Shown in pieces: positions 6,712 through 12,841 of a DNA stretch of 12,841 nucleotides; position 1 is the stretch's first letter; each line of letters opens with the position of its first letter. The stretch is taken from the NCBI GenBank assembly GCA_009704285.1, contig WLEM01000006.1:1-12841 (forward strand), in the 5' to 3' direction. The translations under genes were made by a program, and so were the position numbers. Below the pieces are notes generated by a model. That model saw nothing but the letters and a program-made list of their open reading frames with translations. It searched no databases and had not been told where the DNA came from. Source of the DNA: Actinomycetota bacterium. GTDB taxonomy: Bacteria; Actinomycetota; Actinomycetes; Nanopelagicales; Nanopelagicaceae.

Positions 6712-7035
6712 TCAGTATCTAGGAGCGTTCCTAGTTCTTTCTACCTTTGGTTTTCTTAGATTTCGTTTGCTCCAACAAATATTGTGCCAGTGCCTTCGCC
6801 CAGATTGATCATGCTCTAACCAAGCTACGGTATGAGGTGTTGCCATTGGAATTACCTGATCACATCCTGGACATCGATATGGCTTGTTAGATGATGAGCC
6901 ACTAATTTTTCGAACCACATAAATTCCATCATCATGCTCTTCAATTGATTCATTAGATGTAGCTAATTCCCGCTCTTCATCGTGGGTAATATCTCCCCTG
7001 CCCTTACGCTTTGGCTTTGTTTTACGTGGACTCAC
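6712..7035 (-). CDS. Small conserved actinobacterial zinc-ribbon-like protein of unknown function
   Basis: The 107-residue protein has a basic N-terminus (MSPRKTKPKRKGRG), an acidic, polar middle (residues 15-37) and a compact metal-site pattern. That pattern is C55-P-G-C58, H68, then H82-W-H84-N-I-C87, followed by a basic tail. The CPGC...PH...RRHWHxxCW arrangement matches small actinobacterial proteins often labelled 'ATP/GTP-binding protein' in databases, although no Walker motif is visible. I infer a structural zinc site and possible nucleic-acid contact from the basic ends; no function is established. Start GTG 7035 is supported by GGGAG 9 bases upstream. The gene is divergent from the ABC exporter operon and lies upstream of, and on the same strand as, the aldehyde dehydrogenase, with a 53-base gap. 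Confidence 0.75.
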   Translation of the reverse strand: MSPRKTKPKRKGRGDITHDEERELATSNESIEEHDDGIYVVRKISGSSSNKPYRCPGCDQVIPMATPHTVAWLEHDQSGRRHWHNICWSKRNLRKPKVERTRNAPRY

Positions 7036-7046
7036 AGGATTATTCT
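7017..7046 (+). promoter_or_regulatory. Candidate promoter of the ABC exporter operon
   Basis: TTGTTT (7017-7022) and TATTCT (7041-7046) are separated by 18 bases and point toward the ATPase gene. The -35 part lies inside the start of the divergent zinc-ribbon gene. The match is moderate and based on consensus only. Confidence 0.25.
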
Positions 7047-7055
7047 CCCGAATAA
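7040..7055. promoter_or_regulatory. Inverted repeat over the zinc-protein ribosome binding site in a divergent promoter
   Basis: TTATTC and GAATAA form perfect 6-base arms around a TCCC loop. On the minus strand the loop and the adjoining stem base make up the GGGAG ribosome site (7045-7049) of the zinc-ribbon gene. On the plus strand the left arm overlaps the candidate -10 of the ABC operon. It may be an operator for both divergent genes or an RNA hairpin affecting translation; it is short, so chance is possible. Confidence 0.3.
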
Positions 7056-7092
7056 ATTAAGTATTTGTTACCAATTAAGGCAAGATGTCGGT

Positions 7093-7950
7093 ATGAGCAG
7101 CACCGCAGCAATTCAGGTCCAAGGACTGGTTAAAAGGTATGGTGCAAAAACTGCGGTCGATGGCATAGATCTAACTGTTGAAAGTGGTGAAATTTTTGCA
7201 TTACTGGGACCTAATGGTGCTGGTAAGACCACAACTGTGGAAATTCTTGAAGGGTATCGAACTGCAACCGCAGGACAGGTAAAGGTATTGGGCTTTAACC
7301 CTGCTACTAAGGGAAGTGCCGGACAAAAATGGCGTAATCAAATTGGAATTGTCTTGCAATCCACCTCTGATGCAGCTGATCTTTCAGTCTTTGAAACTAT
7401 TTCTCACTATGCAAATTATTATGACAACCCAAGAAATGTCGACCAGGTAATTGATGAGGTAGGGCTTCGAGAAAAAATAGATGCAAAAGCTCGGGAGCTC
7501 TCAGGTGGTCAGCGCCGTAGATTAGATGTCGCACTTGGAATTATTGGATCTCCGCAATTGCTATTTCTAGATGAACCAACAACTGGATTTGATCCAGAGG
7601 CTAGAAGATCTTTTTGGGATCTGATTAGAACCTTAAAAGCAGAGGGTAAAACTATTTTGCTAACTACTCATTACTTAGATGAGGCTCAAGCTTTAGCGGA
7701 CCGAGTAGGAGTAATAAACAATGGAAAAATTATTGAAATCGCAACACCGCAAACATTGGGTGGTCGAAACAATGCACCAGCAAAGGTGACCTGGCTTGAA
7801 AACGGGGTAACGAATCAAATTCACACAAAGGATCCAACCACTGAGGTGCTTAAACTCAGTCAGCGGTTTGGTGGATCAGTGCCAGAGCTAGAGGTATCAA
7901 GACCAAATTTAGAGGAGATTTATTTAAAGATGATTGGCGAGCTTCGATGA
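7093..7950 (+). CDS. ABC-2 type exporter, ATP-binding subunit (DrrA/CcmA-like)
   Basis: The 285-residue ATPase subunit should power export through the permease encoded next. All nucleotide-binding motifs are intact: Walker A GPNGAGKT (39-46), Q-loop Q89, signature LSGGQ (136-140), Walker B LLFLDE (156-161) and switch His H193 (TTHYLDEAQ). The last ~60 residues form the C-terminal extension common in DrrA-type exporters and end in NLEEIYLKMIGELR. ATG 7093 is chosen because the 37 codons open upstream (from 6982) run through the divergent promoter region and lack ABC character. The ribosome site is weak (AAGG at 7077-7080, 12 bases away). The stop overlaps the permease start by 4 bases (ATGA). 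DrrA-like proteins export drugs, lipids or polysaccharides; the cargo here is unknown. Confidence 0.9.
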   Translation: MSSTAAIQVQGLVKRYGAKTAVDGIDLTVESGEIFALLGPNGAGKTTTVEILEGYRTATAGQVKVLGFNPATKGSAGQKWRNQIGIVLQSTSDAADLSVFETISHYANYYDNPRNVDQVIDEVGLREKIDAKARELSGGQRRRLDVALGIIGSPQLLFLDEPTTGFDPEARRSFWDLIRTLKAEGKTILLTTHYLDEAQALADRVGVINNGKIIEIATPQTLGGRNNAPAKVTWLENGVTNQIHTKDPTTEVLKLSQRFGGSVPELEVSRPNLEEIYLKMIGELR

Positions 7951-8741
7951 ATAATCTTCTTGAAATCCTTCGAATTGGTGGATTGCGCAGCAGAATTGAA
8001 CTTAAGCAGTTTATGCGCCAGCGCGAGTCGGTAGTTTTTACATTATTTTTTCCAGTTATTTTGTTATTTATCTTTGGCACAGTATTTAAAGACACTATTG
8101 CACCAGGTGTCACATTTAGTCAGTATTTTGTTGCCGGCATGATCGCATCTGGTTTGGTCAACACCGGTTTTCAACAGTTGGCAATAACAATTCCGATGGA
8201 GCGAGATGATGGAACATTAAAGCGATTACGTGGCACGCCAATGTCAGTTTCCTCTTACTTCATTGGCAAGGCCTTGTTGGTGACATTCTTAATGATTATT
8301 CAAACCGCGCTACTTCTGTTTTTTGGCGCTATCGTCTTTGATTTAAATCTGCCATCTGATCCAATGCTTTGGTGGAACTTCACCTGGCTAGTTCTATTAG
8401 GAAGTGCCTGCTCAACTGTATTAGGAATAGCTTTCTCGGTAGTGCCGAAAAGTGGTCGTGGAGCCTCAGCAGTTGTCTCACCAATAGTGATTATTCTGCA
8501 ATTTTTCAGTGGCGTATTTTTTGTCTTTACTTCACTGCCATCCTTTATGCAGCAACTTGCGGCTATATTTCCATTGAAATGGTTAACTCAAGGAATGCGT
8601 TCAGTGTTTTTACCTGATGATTTTGCAACCCAAGAGGTGGCAGGTACTTGGGAATTAGAAAAAACTGCAGTAGTTTTATTGATCTGGCTAGTTCTTGGTT
8701 TAATCTTTGCGATAAAGAAATTTAAGTGGAGTAGAGAATGA
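7947..8741 (+). CDS. ABC-2 type exporter, membrane permease subunit (DrrB-like)
   Basis: The 264-residue integral membrane protein shows six hydrophobic segments, roughly residues 27-47, 58-80, 106-130, 140-163, 172-195 and 233-257, the normal topology for ABC-2 permeases. The loop after segment two carries the family signature ERDDGTLKRLRGTPMS, followed by SYFIGK. The N-terminal amphipathic stretch (ELKQFMRQRES) is the typical contact with the ATPase. Start and stop both overlap their neighbours by 4 bases (ATGA at 7947-7950 and at 8738-8741), so ATPase, permease and the secreted protein are probably translationally coupled. Two copies of each subunit are expected in the transporter. Confidence 0.88.
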   Translation: MNNLLEILRIGGLRSRIELKQFMRQRESVVFTLFFPVILLFIFGTVFKDTIAPGVTFSQYFVAGMIASGLVNTGFQQLAITIPMERDDGTLKRLRGTPMSVSSYFIGKALLVTFLMIIQTALLLFFGAIVFDLNLPSDPMLWWNFTWLVLLGSACSTVLGIAFSVVPKSGRGASAVVSPIVIILQFFSGVFFVFTSLPSFMQQLAAIFPLKWLTQGMRSVFLPDDFATQEVAGTWELEKTAVVLLIWLVLGLIFAIKKFKWSRE

Positions 8742-9445
8742 AGATCAAATTAATAATTGCACTCTTTACATCAATTGCACTCTTTGCCTCCTCTTCATAC
8801 GCTGCTACTCCTTCACCAAAAGCGAGTAGTAAGAGCAGTACACAACCAGTAGCCTCAAAAACTGCCTCACCAAAAGCAACTAACGCTTCAACTAGTAAAA
8901 AACCGAGTAAAAAACCAAGTAAGAAGCCGGTAAAAAAGAAGGTAAAGAAGACTGCTACGCCGATTCCATCACCATCACCAGTTTGGCCACCAGTTAAATT
9001 CACTTCAAATAAAGGCATTTACGCAAAGATTCCAACAAGTAAAGAGCTGCTTGGATTGGTTTCAGCTAAAGCTGGGTTGAGGGAGTTAGTCAAAAAGTGT
9101 GAATCATATGCATGTGGTGCAGTGATTGTTGCAGCGGATTATCGATGTGAATGGTGGGAGATAAAATCTACTGTTTATGGACCAGACCCAGCTGATGCAG
9201 GTAAAAAAATTGTACTCGGAAAACTACGAACTCTTTATGGTCCGCTATCGCCAAAAACTTATGCAAATATAATTTTGTTAAGTGATGAGCCACTATACGG
9301 GCCTTCTGCTACAGACCCAAGTACTGGAGAGCAATTACAGGGACCACCAAGAACTGGCGTTGTAGTTGGAGGAATCTCAGCTATTTGTCATAAATCTGGT
9401 ACCAATGAGAAAATTCCTGCAAATATTTACACTCCACTTCGTTAG
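8738..9445 (+). CDS. Secreted Lys/Ser/Pro-rich protein with four-cysteine C-terminal region
   Basis: I do not recognise a named family in this 235-residue protein. Residues 1-22 are a clear Sec signal peptide (KIK, hydrophobic core, cleavage after SYA). Residues 23-85 are low-complexity linker rich in Ser, Thr, Pro, Ala and Lys, including the strongly basic KKPSKKPSKKPVKKKVKK (54-71). Residues ~90-235 look globular, probably beta-rich, with C121, C126, C137 and C217 that could form two disulfides outside the cell, and three Y-G-P segments (147-149, 167-169, 187-189). No lipobox or membrane anchor was seen. The basic linker may bind anionic cell-wall polymers (inference). The ATG overlaps the permease stop, so the protein is likely made together with the ABC-2 exporter and may act with it or modify its cargo. 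Confidence 0.75.
   Translation: MKIKLIIALFTSIALFASSSYAATPSPKASSKSSTQPVASKTASPKATNASTSKKPSKKPSKKPVKKKVKKTATPIPSPSPVWPPVKFTSNKGIYAKIPTSKELLGLVSAKAGLRELVKKCESYACGAVIVAADYRCEWWEIKSTVYGPDPADAGKKIVLGKLRTLYGPLSPKTYANIILLSDEPLYGPSATDPSTGEQLQGPPRTGVVVGGISAICHKSGTNEKIPANIYTPLR
8894..8929 (+). repeat. Three tandem 12-base coding repeats (SKKP units)
   Basis: AGTAAAAAACCG, AGTAAAAAACCA and AGTAAGAAGCCG follow one another in frame, encoding three Ser-Lys-Lys-Pro units inside the linker of the secreted protein. A degenerate fourth unit follows. The period keeps the reading frame, so unit number could vary without breaking the gene. Confidence 0.7.
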
Positions 9446-9453
9446 TTGCCGCA

Positions 9454-9458
9454 AAGGA
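9454..9458 (+). promoter_or_regulatory. Ribosome binding site for the small membrane protein
   Basis: AAGGA lies 6 bases before GTG 9465 and just after the secreted-protein stop, supporting that GTG as a real start and translation from the exporter operon message. Confidence 0.6.
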
Positions 9459-9464
9459 TAAAAA

Positions 9465-9785
9465 GTGCTCGGTGGTATAAACAACAGCCTCTTCTTAATT
9501 TCACTCTCTGGCTTTCTAGTTGTTGCAGTAATGATTGTGATTTTAAAATGGGCATTTTCAGGTAATAAGTCGGTGATCGAGCGGGAAAAAAGAATTGGTA
9601 ATGAGGATGAGTACGGGCTACTTAGAGTTGCCCACTCTCCTAAAAATCATATTGAGGGTGAGATGCTTCGGCAAAAACTGTTATCGGTTGGCATTAAAGC
9701 TACTTTGTCTCAAACGAAAAATGGTCCAAAAATATTGGTTTTTGAGAAAGACTTAAAGATTGCAAAGGCAACTTTAAACTCTTAG
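9465..9785 (+). CDS. Small single-pass membrane protein with DUF2007-like cytoplasmic tail
   Basis: The 106-residue protein begins with one hydrophobic segment (about residues 8-29), then a charged linker. Its C-terminal part (about 50-104) reads YGLLRVAHSPKNHIEGEMLRQKLLSVGIKATLS in character: a beta strand, an 'inherit-or-elevate' type helix containing E-x-E-M-L-R-x-K-L, and the G-I-x-A strand. That layout resembles DUF2007 (putative signal-transducing) proteins; the match is by eye and weak. The gene starts at GTG with a good ribosome site 20 bases after the secreted-protein stop, so it probably closes the exporter operon. Its TAG stop overlaps the TAA of the convergent adenosyltransferase (TTAG, 9782-9785). 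Function unknown; a membrane-tethered ligand-sensing role is only a guess. Confidence 0.6.
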   Translation: MLGGINNSLFLISLSGFLVVAVMIVILKWAFSGNKSVIEREKRIGNEDEYGLLRVAHSPKNHIEGEMLRQKLLSVGIKATLSQTKNGPKILVFEKDLKIAKATLNS

Positions 9786-10357
9786 CGATTTGCTCCTGGT
9801 ACCCAAAGTTGATCGCCCATATCTTTATTGACGTATCTGGCTAGCACAAACAATAGGTCGGAAAGACGATTTAAATACTTAGCAGTAATTGGATTTACAC
9901 CACCACCAAATGCGTGAATTGCATGCCAAGTTGTTCGCTCCGCCCTTCGAGTTACGGTTCTTGCAACATGCATAAGTGCAGCAGCTGGTGTTCCTGAAGG
10001 TAGTACAAAGGATCTAAGAGGTTGCAGACTCTCGTTGTATTTATCAATTTGTTGTTCAAGATATTCAATTTGTGAATCTAAAACTCTAAGCGGCTCAGAA
10101 GCTGGATTATCAACTACTGGAGTACAAAGATCTGCACCAACATCAAATAAATCATTTTGAATTCGAACTAGCAACTTTTGGATATCAGCATCCTTGATAT
10201 CTCCCATTGCCAACACAACTCCAATTGATGAGTTCGCTTCATCCACGGTGGCATATGCCTCAAGCCTGGGATCATTTTTTGAGGTTCGGCTCATATCCCC
10301 AAGTGAGGTTGTGCCGTCATCGCCAGTTTTTGTGTAAATACGGGTTAGGTTGACCAT
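9782..10357 (-). CDS. pduO: Cob(I)alamin adenosyltransferase, PduO type
   Basis: This 191-residue cytoplasmic trimeric enzyme should transfer the adenosyl group of ATP to cob(I)alamin to make adenosylcobalamin. The ATP-binding N-terminus [15 protein letters not shown] (7-21), VDEANSSIG (38-46), [25 protein letters not shown] (117-141; catalytic/nucleotide Arg residues in RRAER) and the C-terminal [12 protein letters not shown] (163-174) are all typical, and the length is normal. ATG 10357 has AGGG 7-10 bases upstream. It is divergent from murA with only 37 bases between starts, and an oppositely oriented PduO-type gene beside murA is the known layout in mycobacteria. It implies a cobalamin-dependent enzyme elsewhere in the genome (for example methylmalonyl-CoA mutase or class II ribonucleotide reductase), none of which is in view. 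Confidence 0.92.
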   Translation of the reverse strand: MVNLTRIYTKTGDDGTTSLGDMSRTSKNDPRLEAYATVDEANSSIGVVLAMGDIKDADIQKLLVRIQNDLFDVGADLCTPVVDNPASEPLRVLDSQIEYLEQQIDKYNESLQPLRSFVLPSGTPAAALMHVARTVTRRAERTTWHAIHAFGGGVNPITAKYLNRLSDLLFVLARYVNKDMGDQLWVPGANR

Positions 10358-10380
10358 GAGTGCACCCTACCTTAAGCAAT

Positions 10381-10386
10381 TACAAT
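10381..10386 (+). promoter_or_regulatory. Candidate -10 element of murA
   Basis: TACAAT lies 8 bases before the murA ATG at 10395, a spacing that would give a nearly leaderless message. A competing GGGG just before the ATG could instead act as a ribosome site on a longer message. TTGACC at 10350-10355 is a good -35 but is 25 bases away, too far to pair with this -10. Confidence 0.3.
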
Positions 10387-10394
10387 GGGGAATT

Positions 10395-11651
10395 ATGGAA
10401 CGGCTGCGGGTAGTTGGGGGTGCCAGATTAGTCGGCACAGTTCGCGTTTCTGGAGCAAAAAACTCAGCTCTTAAGTTAATGGCAGCCACATTATTAGCAC
10501 CTGGTAAATCAACAATCACAAATCTGCCAGAGATTGCAGATGTTGAGTATATGGCGGAGTTGTTAACTAGATTAGGTTGCTCAGTTGAAGTTAACCATCA
10601 ATTAAGCCAAGTTGTAATTGATGTGCCACAAAAATTAGGCCACCGTGCTGACTACGACATGGTTAGAAAGATGCGAGCCTCTATAAATGTACTAGGTCCG
10701 CTAATTGCCAGAGAGTTAATAGCTGAGGTAGCACTTCCTGGTGGGGATGCGATTGGAAGTCGCGGTCTGGATTTTCACATAAATGGTTTAACTGAGATGG
10801 GTGCGCAAGTAACCTCCGAACATGGCTTTGTTATTGCTAAGGCAAGTAATGGATTAACTGGTGCGCATATCACTCTTGAATTTCCAAGTGTTGGCGCAAC
10901 TGAAAATATTATGACCGCTGCCACCTTGGCAAATGGTAAGACGGTAATTGATAACGCCGCCCGAGAGCCTGATGTAGTAGATCTTGGTGAGTTTTTAATT
11001 GCGATGGGCGCAAAAATTTCTGGACTTGGCTCTCACACAATCACAATTGAAGGTGTTAAGAAGTTAACGCCAACAAATCATGCAACCTTGGCTGATCGAA
11101 TTGTTTCTGGTACTTGGGCATTTGCTGCTGCCATGACTCAGGGAGATATCACAATTGAAAATGGTAGAGCTGATCACTTAGAGCTGCCCCTGGATAAATT
11201 AGTTGAGGCTGGCGCTGTTGTTACCACTACTAAAAATGGTTTCAGAGTAAAAATGGATAAAAGACCTACTGCAGTTGATGTTGCAACTCTTCCCTATCCA
11301 GGTTTTCCAACTGATTTGCAGCCGATGGTGATCACTTTGAACTCAATTGCAGATGGCACATCTATTGTTACGGAAAATGTATTTGAAGGCAGATTTATGT
11401 TTGTAAATGAATTGCTACGACTAGGAGCCAAGATTCAAGTTGATGGTCACCACGCAGCAATTACTGGTATTAATCAATTATCCGCAGCACCAGTTGCCGC
11501 AACTGATATTCGAGCAGGAGCTGGCTTAGTTTTGGCAGCTCTCGTAAGCGATGGCGTTACTATTATTGAGGATGCCTTTCATATCGATCGAGGGTATCCA
11601 GATTTTCCTACTCAACTACAATCGTTAGGTGCAGATGTCAGCAGAATTTAA
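10395..11651 (+). CDS. murA: UDP-N-acetylglucosamine 1-carboxyvinyltransferase
   Basis: MurA catalyses the first committed step of peptidoglycan synthesis, moving enolpyruvate from PEP to UDP-GlcNAc in the cytoplasm. The 418-residue length is normal for the EPSP-synthase-fold family. K22-N23 in [10 protein letters not shown]123 in [12 protein letters not shown], the [12 protein letters not shown] segment (300-311, with catalytic-site D307) and the C-terminal [15 protein letters not shown] are present. The residue matching E. coli Cys115, the target of fosfomycin, is Asp (D118 in LPGGDAIG). This is the same change known in mycobacterial MurA and predicts intrinsic fosfomycin resistance. ATG 10395 gives the standard MERLRVVGG start; the 15 codons open before it, back to TTG 10350, overlap the divergent pduO start and are not expected. 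The 3' end overlaps glpX by 17 bases. Confidence 0.96.
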   Translation: MERLRVVGGARLVGTVRVSGAKNSALKLMAATLLAPGKSTITNLPEIADVEYMAELLTRLGCSVEVNHQLSQVVIDVPQKLGHRADYDMVRKMRASINVLGPLIARELIAEVALPGGDAIGSRGLDFHINGLTEMGAQVTSEHGFVIAKASNGLTGAHITLEFPSVGATENIMTAATLANGKTVIDNAAREPDVVDLGEFLIAMGAKISGLGSHTITIEGVKKLTPTNHATLADRIVSGTWAFAAAMTQGDITIENGRADHLELPLDKLVEAGAVVTTTKNGFRVKMDKRPTAVDVATLPYPGFPTDLQPMVITLNSIADGTSIVTENVFEGRFMFVNELLRLGAKIQVDGHHAAITGINQLSAAPVAATDIRAGAGLVLAALVSDGVTIIEDAFHIDRGYPDFPTQLQSLGADVSRI

Positions 11652-12591
11652 TTTTCCAGATCGCAACCTTGCTCTTGAATTAGTGAGAGTTACTGAAACC
11701 GCAGCCTTAGCAGCCTCTACTTGGGTTGGCAGAGGCGATAAAGATGCTGCCGATGGTGCAGCGGTTGCAGCAATGCGCAAGATGATTAACACCGTTGATA
11801 TGTCAGGTGTAATAGTTATTGGTGAGGGTGAAAAAGATAATGCACCGATGCTTCATAATGGTGAAGAGGTTGGTAATGGCAGTGGACCAGTATGTGATGT
11901 TGCAGTTGACCCAATTGATGGCACCACTCTTACCTCAAATGGTTTAAATGGTGCGGTAAGTGTTATTGCGTTAGCACCTCGTGGCACGATGTTTGATCCA
12001 AAGGGTGCTTTTTACATGAACAAAATTGTTACCGGCCCTGAAGCTGCGTCGGTAATTGATATCACCGCTCCTGCTGGTGAAAATGTGCGCAGAGTTGCAA
12101 AAGCAAAAGGTGTAGATGTCTCTGACATTACGGTAATCGTTTTGGATAGACCAAGACATGCTCAGTTACTTAAGGAGTTACGTGCTGCAGGTGCGCGAAT
12201 TAGATTAATTCGAGATGGTGATGTAGCGGCTGCAATTGAAACAGCGCGAATTGGAACTGGAATAGATATTTTGATGGGTATTGGTGGCACACCGGAAGGA
12301 GTTGTAACTGCTGCAGCTATGCGAGCTTTAGGGGGTGTGATTCAAGGACAGTTGATGCCACAAAGTGATAGCGAGAAAGCATCTGCACAGGATGCCGGGC
12401 ATGATCTATCTAAGATTTACTCAACCAATGATTTAGTTGCCTCAGATGATGTTTTCTTCTCCGCAACTGGAATTACAGATGGTGAGTTGTTAAGAGGTGT
12501 TCGCCACACAGCATTTGGTGCGATTTCACATTCATTAGTCGTGCGAGGTCGTTCAAAAACGGTAAGAATTATTGAAACTGAGCACCGCTAA
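11635..12591 (+). CDS. glpX: Fructose-1,6-bisphosphatase, class II
   Basis: GlpX hydrolyses fructose 1,6-bisphosphate to fructose 6-phosphate, the key gluconeogenic step, which suits a cell living on organic acids from sugar-acid oxidation. The 318-residue protein carries the metal/substrate motifs of the class: [13 protein letters not shown] (33-45), [13 protein letters not shown] (61-73), AVDPIDGTT (90-98, D92 and D95) and [10 protein letters not shown] (215-224, E221). ATG 11635 follows AGG by 5 bases inside the end of murA; GTG 11629, two codons upstream, is a less likely alternative. The 17-base overlap suggests co-transcription and translational coupling with murA. The stop is 2 bases from the convergent atpC stop. 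No truncation or missing motif was noticed. Confidence 0.95.
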   Translation: MSAEFNFPDRNLALELVRVTETAALAASTWVGRGDKDAADGAAVAAMRKMINTVDMSGVIVIGEGEKDNAPMLHNGEEVGNGSGPVCDVAVDPIDGTTLTSNGLNGAVSVIALAPRGTMFDPKGAFYMNKIVTGPEAASVIDITAPAGENVRRVAKAKGVDVSDITVIVLDRPRHAQLLKELRAAGARIRLIRDGDVAAAIETARIGTGIDILMGIGGTPEGVVTAAAMRALGGVIQGQLMPQSDSEKASAQDAGHDLSKIYSTNDLVASDDVFFSATGITDGELLRGVRHTAFGAISHSLVVRGRSKTVRIIETEHR

Positions 12592-12593
12592 AA

Positions 12594-12841
12594 CTAATTT
12601 GTTACTACCTGTGCCTCACCCAAGATTGAAACTCGATCATTTGAAACTGAAATAAAACCACCATTAATAACAAAATCATTTACCGAACCATCAGTAGATT
12701 TAATTGAGACGGTGCCATCGGCAAGTACCCCAAGAAGTGGTGCGTGTCCTGGCAAAACACCAAGATCTCCTTCAAGTGTGCGGGCAGTAACCATCTTTGC
12801 CTCACCACTCCACACCCGCTTCTCTGGGGTAACTACCTCAA
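12594..12841 (-). CDS. atpC: ATP synthase epsilon subunit, 5' end outside the window, short C-terminus
   Basis: The frame runs off the window edge; about 82 C-terminal residues are visible, beginning EVVTPEKRVWSGEAKMV, and probably only a few N-terminal residues are missing. The GDLGVLPGHAPLLGVL segment and the following DG-V-I strand are diagnostic of the epsilon beta-sandwich, which sits at the foot of the F1 central stalk contacting gamma and the c-ring. The protein stops at VSILGEAQVVTN, where the beta-sandwich ends, so the C-terminal two-helix domain (about 35-50 residues in most bacteria), which inhibits ATP hydrolysis, is absent. The rest of the atp operon should lie beyond the window's right-hand edge. 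Gene identity is certain in practice; the total length is inferred. Confidence 0.93.
   Translation of the reverse strand, partial: EVVTPEKRVWSGEAKMVTARTLEGDLGVLPGHAPLLGVLADGTVSIKSTDGSVNDFVINGGFISVSNDRVSILGEAQVVTN

Noticed and set aside
6982..7092. N-terminal extension of the ABC ATPase (37 codons)
   Set aside because: It overlaps the start and upstream region of the divergent zinc-ribbon gene and lacks ABC similarity; the ATPase domain starts properly just after ATG 7093.
8722..9018. Minus-strand open frame rich in Leu, Phe and Gly that looks like a membrane protein
   Set aside because: It is the antisense reading of the Lys-rich linker and repeats of the secreted protein; no start signal, and the plus-strand gene has signal peptide and operon support.
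10350..10394. MurA start at TTG 10350
   Set aside because: It overlaps the pduO start; MurA proteins normally begin at the [13 protein letters not shown] segment at 10395.
1..12841. CRISPR arrays, tRNA/rRNA genes, insertion sequences, prophage or defence genes
   Set aside because: No repeat-spacer pattern, cloverleaf, transposase, integrase or terminal inverted repeats were seen; the window is fully occupied by metabolic, transport and housekeeping genes.

Overview
The window looks like a piece of chromosome from a low-GC, streamlined actinobacterium. The bases are clearly A+T-rich, yet several markers point to Actinobacteria. These are a MurA with Asp in place of the fosfomycin-target Cys (as in Mycobacterium), an oppositely oriented PduO-type adenosyltransferase beside murA and near atpC (the arrangement known around the mycobacterial atp operon), a class II GlpX fructose bisphosphatase, and a small CxxC...HxHxxC protein of an actinobacterial type. 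Coding density is extreme: genes overlap by 4 to 17 bases, and convergent genes share or abut stop codons. A freshwater acI/Nanopelagicales-like lineage is a reasonable guess, but it is an inference from gene content only.

Bases 1-6658 form a carbohydrate (sugar-acid) catabolism block. It holds the C-terminus of a short-chain dehydrogenase, a phosphotransferase-fold small-molecule kinase, an enolase paralogue with altered active-site residues, an IlvD/Edd-family aldonate dehydratase, an FAH-family 2-keto-3-deoxy-acid dehydratase/hydrolase, and an aldehyde dehydrogenase resembling alpha-ketoglutaric semialdehyde dehydrogenase. Dehydrogenase, dehydratase, FAH enzyme and aldehyde dehydrogenase would together make a Weimberg-type or diketo-hydrolase-type non-phosphorylative route from a sugar to a central metabolite. 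The kinase/enolase-like pair, joined by a 4-base start/stop overlap, is not part of any such route I know and is the most interesting item here.

Bases 6712-9785 hold a small zinc-ribbon-like protein (minus strand), then a divergent plus-strand operon. The operon encodes an ABC-2 exporter ATPase, its permease, a secreted lysine/serine/proline-rich protein with a four-cysteine C-terminal part, and a small membrane-anchored protein with a DUF2007-like tail.

Bases 9782-12841 are housekeeping: PduO-type cobalamin adenosyltransferase (minus strand), divergently transcribed murA and glpX (overlapping), and the 3' part of atpC (minus strand), which encodes an epsilon subunit apparently lacking the C-terminal helical domain. 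No tRNA, rRNA, CRISPR array, insertion sequence or gene-free stretch over 300 bases was seen; the longest non-coding gap is the 114 bases at 4154-4267.
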